DNA of 64,000 nt from Rhodococcus yunnanensis NBRC 103083. Its GTDB lineage: Bacteria; Actinomycetota; Actinomycetes; Mycobacteriales; Mycobacteriaceae. The DNA lies in assembly GCF_001895005.1 (NCBI RefSeq), contig NZ_BCXH01000005.1, positions 1 through 64,000 on the forward strand, in the 5' to 3' direction. Under the pieces are notes generated by a model. That model saw nothing but the letters and a program-made list of their open reading frames with translations, did not search any database and was not told the DNA's origin. Shown piece after piece: positions 51,321 through 60,917 of this stretch (the stretch's first letter is position 1; the number at the start of each line of letters is the position of its first letter). The position numbers and the translations under genes are program-made.

Positions 51321-52193
51321 TCAGCGGCCGATGCTGTCGAGTTCCTCGATGTCGTGCACGGACAGTGCAACTGTCGCCCCTGTGATGTTCTCTCGCAGGT
51401 GCTCGATCTTGGACGTGCCCGGGATGAGAAGAATGTTGTCCGATCGCCGTAGTAACCAGGCAAGAGCGATGGCCATCGGCGTCGCGTCGAGTCTCGTTGC
51501 GACAGAGGAGAGCGCGTCTGCTTGCAGAGGTGTGAATCCACCCAGAGGGAAGAACGGTACGTAGGCGATGCCGTCGGTGGCGAGGTGGTCGATCAGTTGG
51601 TCGTCCCATCGGTTGGCGAGGTTGTACATGTTCTGCACGCACGCAATGGGTGCGACCGTGCGGGCTTCGGTGACTTGATCGGCGGTGACATTGCTGACTC
51701 CGAGCTGATCGATCAATCCGCGTTGCTGGAGTTCGGCGAGAGTTTCCATGGCCTCGATGATCGAACCGGGTTGCGGCCCAGTGGCATCCCCCATACGCAT
51801 GTTCACCAGATCCAGACGCTCCACACCCAGCGTATCGAGGTTCTCGTACACCTGCCTGCGGAGATCGTCGGGAGTGCGAGCCGTGGGCCAGCCGCCCGCG
51901 CTGTCGCGGTCAGCGCCGACCTTGGTCGCGATCAACAACGAGTCCGCATAGGGGTGCAGGGCTTCACGGATGAGTTGATTGGTCAGGTGGGGGCCATATG
52001 CACCGCTGGTGTCGATGTGGGTGATGCCGAGCTCGACTGCCTCGCGCAAGACTGCGATTGCACCGTCGTGATCGTTCGGAGGGCCCATGACCCAGGGCCC
52101 GGAGAGCTGCATGGCCCCGTACCCGAAACGGGCGACGTCGCGGTTGCCCAGGTTCCGGGTGCCGCCGGGAAGTGAGGTCAGGTTCTTGGTCAT
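51321..52193 (-). CDS. Aldo/keto reductase
   Basis: A 290-residue TIM-barrel NADPH-dependent oxidoreductase. THIDTSGAYGPHLTNQLI carries the catalytic Asp and Tyr, ATKVGADR the Lys, and the usual His (VNMRMGDAT region) is replaced by Arg-Met, as in several AKR subfamilies. C-terminal LIPGTSKIEHLRENI binds the cofactor phosphate. Divergent from an HxlR regulator. Confidence 0.9.
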   Translation of the reverse strand: MTKNLTSLPGGTRNLGNRDVARFGYGAMQLSGPWVMGPPNDHDGAIAVLREAVELGITHIDTSGAYGPHLTNQLIREALHPYADSLLIATKVGADRDSAGGWPTARTPDDLRRQVYENLDTLGVERLDLVNMRMGDATGPQPGSIIEAMETLAELQQRGLIDQLGVSNVTADQVTEARTVAPIACVQNMYNLANRWDDQLIDHLATDGIAYVPFFPLGGFTPLQADALSSVATRLDATPMAIALAWLLRRSDNILLIPGTSKIEHLRENITGATVALSVHDIEELDSIGR

Positions 52194-52239
52194 CGAGTTT
52201 GCCTTCCTTGTCTGACTGCCGGGTGGTGTTTCAGCTCGG

Positions 52240-52296
52240 CTTGTACAAGCATGGGAGAGCAACTCTCCAGTGGGAAGTACGCACTCGAGAGTGCGT
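52240..52296. promoter_or_regulatory. Three adjacent palindromes between aldo/keto reductase and HxlR genes
   Basis: CTTGTACAAG (52240-52249); GGAGAG-CAA-CTCTCC (52254-52268); and ACGCACTC-GA-GAGTGCGT (52279-52296), all perfect. The last lies 27 bp before the HxlR start, the first about 47 bp from the reductase start. One, most likely the third, should be the HxlR operator. Confidence 0.7.
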
Positions 52297-52323
52297 TACC
52301 CCCCTGATCGAAAGGAATTCGTT

Positions 52324-52749
52324 GTGGCCACGTCCACCGCTGCCCAGAGACGAGATGAACGCAAGAACTCCTACAACGCGCTGCTGGCGGCGTGTCCGAG
52401 CCGTCAACTGTTGGATCGGATCTCCGACAAGTGGGTTGTGCTGGTCTTGTGCGCTTTGGGTGGTGATGGCCCGGACGGTACGGGAGAGCCGACTACCCTT
52501 CGCTATTCGGAGCTATCGCGCATCATCGCGGGCGTGAGCGAAAAGATGCTTACCCAGACCCTTCGATCCTTGGAAAGAGATGGATTGATCACGCGGGCTG
52601 TCACACCGACCGTGCCGGTCACGGTGGACTACGCGCTCACCGAACTCGGCCTGTCGCTCCATCGAACCGCCCGCCTTCTCAGAACCTGGGCACAAGACAA
52701 TATGGACGCCGTTCACGCCAATCGCGAGCACTATGACGGTGGCCGCTGA
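52324..52749 (+). CDS. HxlR-family regulator
   Basis: A 141-residue winged-helix protein: [58 protein letters not shown] and [12 protein letters not shown] are HxlR signatures. Cys residues near positions 22 and 41 could sense electrophiles or oxidants. GTG 52324 with AAAGGA upstream. Divergent from the aldo/keto reductase, its likely target. Confidence 0.9.
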   Translation: MATSTAAQRRDERKNSYNALLAACPSRQLLDRISDKWVVLVLCALGGDGPDGTGEPTTLRYSELSRIIAGVSEKMLTQTLRSLERDGLITRAVTPTVPVTVDYALTELGLSLHRTARLLRTWAQDNMDAVHANREHYDGGR

Positions 52750-52929
52750 CGACGGCCTTATTTCTGCAGGGCATGACCCCTGCGCTCACGGCAAGAAGGC
52801 GCCGCAGGCCACTGATTGCTTCGTCGCGGTCTCGCAACTGACGACGAGAGGTGCCTACCGAGGAAACTTGCTTCCCGCATTGAGATCCACCCTCGGCGGT
52901 CCTGTCGCCTGTGGCGAGCGAACTCGCGA

Positions 52930-53077
52930 TGAGAACTCGACACACATTATGCACCCGTTTCCCTGGCCGCTCGGGTGATCGATACCACGGACCAACCCAT
53001 CACAACGAAGGCCGCGGACATAGTCTTCGACGCCAACGGCGAGATCGACGACATCATCATCCGAACGGTGGTCTGAC
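52930..53077 (+). pseudogene. Possible C-terminal remnant of a small protein
   Basis: From about 52933 one plus frame reads ELDTHYAPVSLAARVIDT, continuing to VFDANGEIDDIIIRTVV and a stop at 53075-53077. This looks like the end of a folded domain, but no start codon with a ribosome site exists and the upstream 180 bp (52750-52930) hold nothing recognisable. Family not identified. Confidence 0.3.
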
Positions 53078-53089
53078 ATGGGGTACATG

Positions 53090-53822
53090 CGCGACTTCGG
53101 CGGTGAATCCCGCCTCGACGGATTCGACCCGCTGCGTGATCTCCCGAATGTCATCGGCAACTGGGCCCTCTCGGTTCGGATGGATACCGTCCGAGGTGTA
53201 CAGGGTCGGGGTCCGAAAGCCAGCCTTCGGACAGTGGGTCGATGAACGTCACGCCTGCACGCTCGGCAGCTCCGCGCACGTCGTCTCGCGCACGGTCGGT
53301 GCGGTCGGGTCGACCTTCGGCGCGTAGATCGGCCCGACCGCCACGATCCGCGCCTGCGGTGCCTGCGCCTGCAGCTCGGCGAACGTCGCTGCGGCTGCCT
53401 CGCCGATGCCAGGTTGACCAGCGTCGTTCGTGCTGGCCTTGCACGATGATCAGATTCGGTTTCGTGGCGGTGGCTGCCTTGGTCCGGGTCTCGTCGGTGA
53501 ACGAGTGCGATCCCTCCGGTCCGTCGTTGACATACACGGTTCCTGATTCGCCGACGACGTTGGTGCGCCAGCAGAGTTGGCGGGTGATGGTCTTCGATCA
53601 GCCGATGAGATTGTCCGCACCCACGCCGACCGAGTACGAGTCGCCGAGGATCGACACCGGGAGGTAGTTCGAGGCCGCAGTTTTGGGGATGACGTACGCC
53701 GAGGGGCTGTCGCTGGCAGCGTTCGCGGTGCGGTTGTGGGCGTCGAGCAATCCTCCTGCGACCGCGACGACCGTGACTGCCGCGATCACCGTCCAACGAT
53801 TGCCTGTGTCTTCGTCCCCCAT
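53090..53822 (-). pseudogene. Frameshifted SGNH/GDSL hydrolase
   Basis: The minus strand begins with ATG 53822 and a membrane segment (WTVIAAVTVVAVAGGLL), then VSILGDSYSVGVGADN (block I with the Ser). It then breaks at a stop near 53598. Other frames continue with CWRTNVVGESGTVYVNDG, KPNLIIVQG, ATFAELQAQAPQARIVAVGPIYAP, ERAGVTFIDPLSEGWLSD and TSDGIHPNREG (block V Asp-His). At least four frame changes are needed, so the gene is dead. It was a membrane-anchored esterase like the intact one at 57154, though not closely similar. Confidence 0.85.
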
Positions 53823-53931
53823 CGTCGTTTAGCCATGCGCAGCATTGTGCCTGACGGATGATCTTGTTGCCGACCCGTTCATCCAGTCGAATGACTGCTA
53901 CGACTGCGGGGCTCCCCGTAGCTTGCGAGGA

Positions 53932-54234
53932 ATGAATATCGCGATCTTCGTTCTTACCGTCTTGGCGGCACTGTCGGGGGGTTACACCCTTGTGGAACTT
54001 CGTCAATCCAGAAATCAGATCGGTGCGCTGGAACGACAGGATTTTGCAATCGACGGCAACCGTGATTCGTTCGACAGCCCAAACCCAGTCGCGCCGGGCA
54101 CGTACAACGAGCGGACAGTCCTCTCCGCGATGAAGCCCAGCGTGGTCGGATATCTGGCCCCAGGGGTCACGCTGGTTACTTCACTCGCAGCCGCCCTCTT
54201 GTCTCTCCTTGTGGCGATCCAATCGGGCGCATAA
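53932..54234 (+). CDS. Small two-helix membrane protein
   Basis: A 100-residue protein: N-terminal helix (about 2-22), a short polar middle (LRQSRNQIGALERQDFAIDGNRDSF) and a C-terminal helix (about 78-97). ATG 53932 is preceded by a GCGAGG purine run. No family. It lies between the dead hydrolase and the beta-helix gene. Confidence 0.5.
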   Translation: MNIAIFVLTVLAALSGGYTLVELRQSRNQIGALERQDFAIDGNRDSFDSPNPVAPGTYNERTVLSAMKPSVVGYLAPGVTLVTSLAAALLSLLVAIQSGA

Positions 54235-54448
54235 CGCGAGTTATCTCCGCGTTTGCCGGGCATCGACTGCGTATACAACAGGCAGACGGGACTCCTCCGA
54301 ACGACAAGCCTGCCGTCCAAACATCAGCCGAACCACGCGTCAACAGTTCGACGCCACCGAAGACCCTGTGAACCATCACCGTTGGTGGCAGAATCTTCAC
54401 CGTCGTTGGCTTGACTGATGCGACCACAGTTGGCAGAGGAAGTCTTGA

Positions 54449-56503
54449 ATGTTGGGGACCCCTACTGCGTGCACAGTCATCAGTGCCGTAGGCAAGGGTG
54501 AGCTGATGGTGAATGTGCGCGATTACGGAGCTACCGGTCTTGGGGTTGTCAGCGAGCGAGCAGCGTTCGAAGCTGCCGTGAACGCGTTGCCCGCACGGGG
54601 CGGCACACTCTTTATTCCGCCCGGAACCTACAACGACCCATGCCTTCGCAATGCAGGTAAGTCGTTCCGGGTCGTTTGTGACAACCCGCTTCTCGTCCAG
54701 ACCATGGCCGCCCCGGTCATCTGCATGCTCGGTGCATGGGGCTCCACTCGTACGGTCTCGGCGGTCACAAATACCACGTTTAACCAGGCATCCTCAGGTG
54801 AACCCGTCGCCGCGCACGTATTGTCTGTCTCCGCAGCATCGACATGCTTCAAGCCCGGTGACCGGGTGTTTGTCTTCGCGGACGACACCATCCCCGAGCG
54901 GCGATTGACGGACGATGTCACCGAAGACCGGAACGGACAGTTCGCGGTCATCGACTCCGTTACGTCCACCTCCGTAACGCTGACTCAGCGACTACGCGAT
55001 TCGTACACCTCCAACGTGCGTATCGCAGTTCTTGCCGATTTGCCTATAGAGGTAACAGGACGCTTCACCATCGACACCGTCGAGGCCGCATTCACAGAGA
55101 AGTGGAAGAACACGCTCATAAAGCTCGACTCCCTGATCAGTCCCCGACTGCGTGGCTTCACCATCGTGCGCGGTTCCTCGATGGGCGTCCAGATCAAATC
55201 ATGCCTGAACCACAAGATCGACGACTACGAGGTGTGCAACCTTGTCGACAACCCGGCCACCGACCAGCTCGGTTACGCATTCGCTGACAACGCATCGGAG
55301 ATGGGATACATCGGTGCTGGCTACGTTCAGAACGTGCGCCACGGATGGACGGACATCGGCCCTCGTATCAAGGCAGGCGCTGGCGGTCCCGAGAGCTACG
55401 GGCGCTCGTACCGCGCGATGATAGACGGCATGGTCGTGGTCGGTTCATCCTCCGACGCAATCTCTCCCCACCAGTGCGGTGAAGGGCACATCTTCAGGAA
55501 CGTAGTTGCTCAAGGTGGGCGGTCGTCAGGGTTCGGGATCCGCGGGCGCAATCATCAATTCATCGACTGTGTATCGCGTAACAACCCTCGCGACTTTCGT
55601 CTCATCACAGACACTCAAGGCGGTCAGACTTTCGGAATCAGCATCATCAACCCAACGATCGAGAAGGATGCAGACACTGGGGCGGCGGCTATCACCATCT
55701 CCAACCACACCGGCGCGACCGACCCGATGGTGGGAGTGCGTACCAACAAGCTCATAGCCACGATCGACGGGGGTAGGTGCCAGGGCGCTGCGAAGTTTCT
55801 CCACGCGATCAACGCGACAGTGCGGGTAGTGGGCAACCCACACATAGTGCTGCCATCCACCGTGCCAGACGGGTCCGCCCCCATCGAACTCAGTAATGCA
55901 GTCGTCACGATGGATGGGACGCTTGATTACCGCGAGAACACTGCTGGGGTATCCCTGAGGGCAGTTCAAATCAACGACGGGACCTCCACCTTTCAGAGCG
56001 AGGTTCTTCGGTTTCGCGATACTTCCGACGTGGACACGCGACTGCTTACGGTGGTCAACGGAGTCGGATCTCCAGTGTGTCACGTGCGATCCCTCGTCGC
56101 CGACACATACCTGTCATCGACGAGCCCGTTCGGTGGCGTCTACTCCGACCTGGCCTACAGCTGGTCACGGTTCGACGGAAGGGCGAGGTCGAAGTACATC
56201 AGCCGTACGCACTCTGACGCCGCCAGCCGATACCCGTTGACGTCATTGATGGACGACTCCATCTTTGTCCGGATCGCGGCCGCAACTGACATCGACCTCC
56301 TGTTCGGAATTCTTGATCCGGGCAATCACCTTGGACAGCAGTTGTCGATCTACTACCAGAACACATCCTTTCCCGCTCGAACACTGACAGTCGAAAACTC
56401 GTCCAGCAAGGGCACGCAATGGGCGGGTGGTGGCGCGATTCTCACACATCGTCAGACGCGCACTCTCGTCTTCGACGGAACGTATTGGCGCCTTCTCGAC
56501 TAG
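54449..56503 (+). CDS. Right-handed beta-helix protein, pectate-lyase/tailspike-like
   Basis: A 684-residue protein. NVRDYGATGLG near residue 22 and GGTLFIPPGTYND near 50 are the entry motif of Pectate_lyase_3/tailspike beta-helix proteins. The middle (about 230-500) has repeating short strands with Gly/Asn turns, and the last about 100 residues form a separate beta-rich domain ending FDGTYWRLLD. There is no signal peptide. ATG 54449 has GAGGAAG upstream; ATG 54506 just before the motif is an alternative. Neighbours are envelope polysaccharide genes, so it may bind, cleave or epimerise a surface glycan. A prophage tailspike origin is possible, but no phage genes flank it. Confidence 0.75.
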   Translation: MLGTPTACTVISAVGKGELMVNVRDYGATGLGVVSERAAFEAAVNALPARGGTLFIPPGTYNDPCLRNAGKSFRVVCDNPLLVQTMAAPVICMLGAWGSTRTVSAVTNTTFNQASSGEPVAAHVLSVSAASTCFKPGDRVFVFADDTIPERRLTDDVTEDRNGQFAVIDSVTSTSVTLTQRLRDSYTSNVRIAVLADLPIEVTGRFTIDTVEAAFTEKWKNTLIKLDSLISPRLRGFTIVRGSSMGVQIKSCLNHKIDDYEVCNLVDNPATDQLGYAFADNASEMGYIGAGYVQNVRHGWTDIGPRIKAGAGGPESYGRSYRAMIDGMVVVGSSSDAISPHQCGEGHIFRNVVAQGGRSSGFGIRGRNHQFIDCVSRNNPRDFRLITDTQGGQTFGISIINPTIEKDADTGAAAITISNHTGATDPMVGVRTNKLIATIDGGRCQGAAKFLHAINATVRVVGNPHIVLPSTVPDGSAPIELSNAVVTMDGTLDYRENTAGVSLRAVQINDGTSTFQSEVLRFRDTSDVDTRLLTVVNGVGSPVCHVRSLVADTYLSSTSPFGGVYSDLAYSWSRFDGRARSKYISRTHSDAASRYPLTSLMDDSIFVRIAAATDIDLLFGILDPGNHLGQQLSIYYQNTSFPARTLTVENSSSKGTQWAGGGAILTHRQTRTLVFDGTYWRLLD

Positions 56504-57153
56504 CACTCGAAAGGGCCAGGGCCGAAACATTTTTCGTCTGTCAGCCGTCGAAGGCGCATAGCATATCCTCCCAGCACGCACAGTTCGATAGATCGATCGA
56601 CGTAGGCCAGATCATCCCGCTCGCTCGGTCAACGGCGGAGTCCGCGCCGTTGTTGTGCCTAATCTTCGCAGTTGCCTCCCAACGCGCCAGCTTCATCGTC
56701 GAGGCGAGTGTGCTGACCTTCTAGCAGGCGGCTATCAGACGTCTACGGCGAAGTGACCCGTTGTCCAGCACCTCGCTAACGCAGTCGAGGCCGCGGACCA
56801 CTCGGCTGTGAGCGCGGTAGCTGCCTTTCACGACCCGATGAATTTGCCTCGTCGCTAATGGGACTGCACCAAGCGTCCGCACATGGACGGTACTGCCGAC
56901 ACTGCAGCGTCCGCCGCGATACATCCATATGATCCCTTGCGTGTCGTCGACGCGAGCCGACCGGAGGTCGACCTGTACGAAGTCCTGATCGGCAGCAGCC
57001 ACTCCTGAACAGGGCAAGCCACAGCGTGCAGCATATCGATGACGACAGCTCCATTTTCGCCCTAGTCGCTTGGCCCGGTGATTCTCGATCCGGAACTTGT
57101 GTACTGCTGAGCAAGCACCGATTCTTGCGTCGAATAAGCGAGTGGGTCGCCTT
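56504..57153. other. 650-bp gap without a supported gene
   Basis: Between the beta-helix gene and the SGNH hydrolase gene. Open frames exist on both strands (for example minus 56721-57164), but none has recognisable similarity or a ribosome site, and the minus one would overlap the 3' end of the hydrolase gene. Possibly the residue of decayed genes. Confidence 0.5.
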
Positions 57154-58017
57154 TCACCCGGCATTGCTGTGAGGTTTGAACACGACGCTGTCTGTGATGC
57201 GTTGCATTATGGCGGTGTACCCGAGATCGTTTGGGTGAAAATTGTCCCCTGTACCGTCGTTGCTCAGGAACACCGGTCGACCTGACGGACCACGCGAGTT
57301 CGTGTTCTCGTAAATGTCCGTGAGCTTAAGAAACCGCGACTTGTCTGCGTCGCAGGCCGCTGCGATCTGTCCGTCGTATTCACGCGCCTTGCTGCTGGGG
57401 CGCCAAGTTCCTAGGCACACGATCGCTGCGTCGGGGGCCTCCGACTTCACGCGTCGGACGAGCGCACCGTACTGGCGGCGGAACTCGGAAGGCTCAGTCT
57501 CGTCGCCGAATCGGACGTCATTGGTTCCCAGTTCAATCACGACGAGCTGGGAGGCAGGGTCGATGGCGGCGTACTTGCCGACTTCCCACAGTTTCTTACC
57601 CGAGACCGCGTCGACCTTCGCGACTGTCGGACCACCTGAATTCCATGTTGCGATGGTCTTGGGAATGTAGCTGTCCTCGTAAGTGGTTGCGGCCCAGCCG
57701 TTCGAGATCGAGTCACCGATGAACGTGACCGTTGTGGGCTGTCCGTCTGGTGCGCGCAGTACCTGCAGAGGACCGGCGAACTGAAGTGGGATGCCCCCGA
57801 TTGCTTCGTCGCGCGGTGGCTCGCGACTTTCGAGATACCAATAGGCTCCTCCAGCTCCGACCACGATGAGCAGGAGCGCCAGGCAGATGAGCCCCAGTTG
57901 CACCCAGCGGTTGGAGCGGAGGTGGCGGAGAGTGGTCACTTGGTGCATCATGCCGTACCGCTCTGGCCGTCGCCGTACCAGGAACGAAAGAGAACGCGGC
58001 GGCATCCGCAGCGACAT
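57154..58017 (-). CDS. Membrane-anchored SGNH/GDSL hydrolase
   Basis: A 287-residue protein: cytoplasmic basic N-terminus, one transmembrane helix (about residues 42-64), then an external SGNH domain. Block I is VTFIGDSISNGWAA (Ser near 98), block II Gly region ATWNSGGPTVAKV, block III ELGTNDVRFG (Asn), and block V DNFHPNDLGY (Asp-His). All catalytic residues are present. ATG 57951 is a shorter alternative that still keeps the helix. The enzyme probably acts outside the membrane as an O-acetyl- or acyl-esterase on surface polysaccharide or lipid, by its neighbours. Confidence 0.87.
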   Translation of the reverse strand: MSLRMPPRSLSFLVRRRPERYGMMHQVTTLRHLRSNRWVQLGLICLALLLIVVGAGGAYWYLESREPPRDEAIGGIPLQFAGPLQVLRAPDGQPTTVTFIGDSISNGWAATTYEDSYIPKTIATWNSGGPTVAKVDAVSGKKLWEVGKYAAIDPASQLVVIELGTNDVRFGDETEPSEFRRQYGALVRRVKSEAPDAAIVCLGTWRPSSKAREYDGQIAAACDADKSRFLKLTDIYENTNSRGPSGRPVFLSNDGTGDNFHPNDLGYTAIMQRITDSVVFKPHSNAG

Positions 58018-58218
58018 CTGTTCTCTGACAGTCAGATGATATCTCGACGGTGAAACCGGAATCAAGCAGGTTTGACCAGGGCTGTCAAGCTCGACGGAGC
58101 GCGACGCGACCGCGATTCGCTCACAGAGACGACCCATTCCGTCGCGTCGATGTTGACCAATTCCGGGTGAGGTCTCTGGCTCAGCACCGCTGGCGGGCAG
58201 TATTTCGGCAGTGACCAG

Positions 58219-58455
58219 CTATTCGAGGTCGGGCGGAAAGCCTGGATTCGGCTCGAACTGATGTGGCGTATCGATGTCAAGGTAGCGGCCCGACCAGAAG
58301 TCTTGGCGTTGAAGTTGTCCACAGGTTCTGCAGCTTCGATACCGGATCTGGGCGTCGAGCACTTCGCCCTGATGCAGCCAATGGATAGTCCGAACGTCGG
58401 TAGAGACCCATCGATGGGAACCGAGATAGCACCGGACACCCCGTTTTTTCAACAC
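58219..58455 (-). CDS. Possible 78-residue Cys-containing protein
   Basis: Minus-strand frame from GTG 58455: KKRGVRCYLGSHRW, then RYRSCRTCGQLQRQDFWSGRYLDID. The single Cys followed later by C-x-x-C, with a His-Trp after the first, resembles short zinc-ribbon-like actinobacterial proteins. The open frame extends further upstream but loses this character. No Shine-Dalgarno, so the start is unsure. Confidence 0.4.
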   Translation of the reverse strand: MLKKRGVRCYLGSHRWVSTDVRTIHWLHQGEVLDAQIRYRSCRTCGQLQRQDFWSGRYLDIDTPHQFEPNPGFPPDLE

Positions 58456-58986
58456 AAATAATATATTCGCATGTTTTGTGGTACTTGTTACGACAATTGG
58501 CTGAATGTCTGAAGCGTCCGAATCGGGTGTACACGCGAAGAAGCGACGCCCGTCAGCGCAGCTGTCCGCCAGGCTCTCGCTCAACGCGTTGTCGGCGCAG
58601 CCTAGTTCGATTCTGGACAGACGTTGCAACGTCCTTATTGCCATCGTGCGCCGCACCCTTAGTCTCGCCAAAGCTGGAAGGTAACTGGCGCGGTGCGCCG
58701 ATCAGCAGAAGTTGCGGTGGACTTCTGGCGCTCGAGCGAGCTCGAGCTGAGCGTGTGTCTTACGTCATACTCGGAAGTTAAGATTGGGTATTGGGCTTGC
58801 TTCCAGCTAGTTGTTGGTTGATCGTCATTCATTTAAATGACGAGTAGTGGTGAACTCCCGGTTCTGTTGGCATGAAAGGTCACTCAGCAGTGAGCCGCTG
58901 TCTGCGATTGGCTCTAGTATCTAATTCGTTGGAACTTTAATTTTTCATCAATGGGTCAAATTCCAGTCGGGGGATAAAGGCACATC
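58456..58986 (+). promoter_or_regulatory. AT-rich leader of ugd with palindrome TCATTCATTTAAATGA
   Basis: About 530 bp without a supported gene and clearly richer in A/T than the window average. The 16-bp site at 58825-58840 has inverted ends TCATT/AATGA, and CGTCAT/ATGACG arms extend it to 58823-58842. It lies about 150 bp before the ugd start and matches the site at 60375 in 12 of 16 bases. AAAGG is the ribosome site before ATG 58987. Confidence 0.6.
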
Positions 58987-60306
58987 ATGCGAATCACAGT
59001 GTTCGGTACGGGGTACCTCGGTGCCACCCATGCCGCGTGTATGGCCGAGTTGGGCCACGAGGTACTGGGAGTCGACGTAGATCCTGCCAAGCTCGCCAAG
59101 CTCGAGGCCGGTGAGGTCCCGTTCTACGAGCCGGGTTTGGAAGAGGTTCTGCAGCGCAACATCGCCGCGGGCCGGCTGCGGTTCACGGCATCCTATGAGG
59201 AAGCTGCCGAGTTCGCTGACGTGCACTTTCTCGGTGTTGGAACGCCGCAGAAGAAGGGCGAGTTCGCCGCGGACATGAAGTACGTCGACGCCGTCGTCGA
59301 GACACTTGCGCCGCTGCTCACTACCCCTGCGGTCATCTTCGGTAAGTCGACGGTTCCGGTCGGGACTGCGGCTCGGCTGGGCGCGCTGGCTCGGGAGCTC
59401 GCTCCTGCGGGCGCGGACGTCGAGGTCGCGTGGAATCCTGAGTTTCTTCGAGAAGGCTTCGCCGTGAAGGACACTTTGCATCCGGATCGTCTAGTGCTCG
59501 GTGTCGACCGTGATAGGCCAGGGCGCGCCGAGGCAGTGGCTCGTGAGGTGTACGCGCAGCTGCTCGAAGAGCAGATTCCGTTTGTCGTCACCGATCTCGC
59601 AACTGCCGAGCTGGTCAAAGCATCGGCCAATGCATTTCTCGCAACCAAGATCTCGTTCATTAACGCCATCGCCGAGGTCTGTGAGGCCTCTGGAGCAGAC
59701 GTCAAGATACTGGCCGACGCCATCGGTCACGACGAGCGCATCGGACGCAAGTTTCTTAACGCTGGTATCGGTTTCGGCGGCGGGTGTCTGCCCAAGGACA
59801 TCCGTGCGTTCATGGCTCGAGCCGGTGAGCTCGGTGCTGACCAGGCGCTGACGTTCCTCCGCGAGGTCGACAACATCAACATGCGACGGCGCACTCGGAT
59901 GGTCGAGCTGGCGCGTGAGGCATGCGGGTCGCTTCTCGGTGCGAGAGTTGCAGTGCTGGGTGCGGCGTTCAAGCCGGATTCCGACGACGTGCGGGACTCT
60001 CCTGCCCTCAACGTCGCAGGTCAGATTCAGTTGCAGGGCGCCGCGGTCAATGTGTACGACCCGAAGGCGATGGACAATTCGCGAGCTCTTTTCCCAACAC
60101 TCGGCTATGCCGGATCCACGTTGGAGGCCTGTGAAGGCGCTGACGTGGTGTTGGTGCTTACGGAGTGGAAAGAGTTCAAGGCACTGGTGCCGTCGGATCT
60201 GGACGGTGTGGTACGGGCAAAAACCTTGATCGACGGCCGAAACTGCCTCGATCCGGTGCAATGGCGTGCTGCTGGCTGGACCTACCGCGGGCTTGGACGT
60301 CCATAA
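58987..60306 (+). CDS. ugd: UDP-glucose 6-dehydrogenase
   Basis: A 439-residue NAD-dependent enzyme that oxidises UDP-glucose to UDP-glucuronate. Rossmann motif VFGTGYLGATHAACMAELGH at the N-terminus, FGKSTVPVGTA near residue 119, EFLREGFAVKD near 155, the catalytic Cys in GFGGGCLPKD (about 260-269) and the C-terminal domain with LGAAFKPDSDDVRDSPAL. Length is normal. It supplies the uronic acid for the polysaccharide made by the downstream genes. GYLGATHA in place of GYVGL is common in actinobacteria. Confidence 0.95.
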   Translation: MRITVFGTGYLGATHAACMAELGHEVLGVDVDPAKLAKLEAGEVPFYEPGLEEVLQRNIAAGRLRFTASYEEAAEFADVHFLGVGTPQKKGEFAADMKYVDAVVETLAPLLTTPAVIFGKSTVPVGTAARLGALARELAPAGADVEVAWNPEFLREGFAVKDTLHPDRLVLGVDRDRPGRAEAVAREVYAQLLEEQIPFVVTDLATAELVKASANAFLATKISFINAIAEVCEASGADVKILADAIGHDERIGRKFLNAGIGFGGGCLPKDIRAFMARAGELGADQALTFLREVDNINMRRRTRMVELAREACGSLLGARVAVLGAAFKPDSDDVRDSPALNVAGQIQLQGAAVNVYDPKAMDNSRALFPTLGYAGSTLEACEGADVVLVLTEWKEFKALVPSDLDGVVRAKTLIDGRNCLDPVQWRAAGWTYRGLGRP

Positions 60307-60917
60307 AAGTCGCACCGCCCTAGATTCGCCGGTACAGCACTCGCCTCACGCGTCGGTGATTGAAAAAACTACTGTCATTCACGTGAATGATTCTGTTCGC
60401 AGTCCAAGTGGCAAGGTCGAGATTTTTCGTTGTAAAGTTGGTTAGCCATTGAAATTTCGGCCAAAAGATTGTTTTGCGCAATACTAATCTTGGTGCTAAA
60501 CGGATGTGCACGTGATCAATAGTTTCTACGGTGTTAACGGCCCGGACAGCGACGTCGGGGCCAGCGGTGGAACATTAGGAAAATGCTGCGACACAGTGAT
60601 GCTCGATCGTCTGGCCAGCTCAGGCTCGGGTGTAACGGCGGGTAAGTGGCTGGGGATAGACATTGTGTTTGGTGTTTTTCCAACCTGTCTGTTATTCGCG
60701 TGATCGTTGTGATAAACCTGAATGGGTTACGTGATCTCGCTGTGATGTGACCCACTTGATTAGTGGCACCGCGGGCATCGTGAGAAAATTCAAAGGCGTC
60801 AACGGCACACGGGGACCGATTCTTCACGTCAGCGCAGATGTGAGTGGAGAAGGTTCGCAATGAACCTACAAAACTTCGACCACAAGCTGTCGGAGCATCG
60901 TGAGGAGGGGGGAGTCA
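60307..60917 (+). promoter_or_regulatory. AT-rich leader of the transferase gene with palindrome TCATTCACGTGAATGA
   Basis: A 610-bp gap with no supported gene. The site at 60375-60390 is a perfect 16-bp palindrome sharing TCATTCA-N4-AATGA with the ugd leader. It sits only about 70 bp after the ugd stop and more than 500 bp before the transferase start, so the message may have a long 5' leader or a second promoter closer in. No riboswitch class was recognised. Confidence 0.6.

Noticed and set aside
56721..57164. Minus-strand 147-residue frame after the beta-helix gene
   Set aside because: Overlaps the 3' end of the SGNH hydrolase gene, basic shadow-like composition, no recognisable motif.
60506..60703. 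Small plus-strand frame in the transferase leader
   Set aside because: No ribosome site, no similarity, and it lies in an AT-rich leader where chance starts are common.
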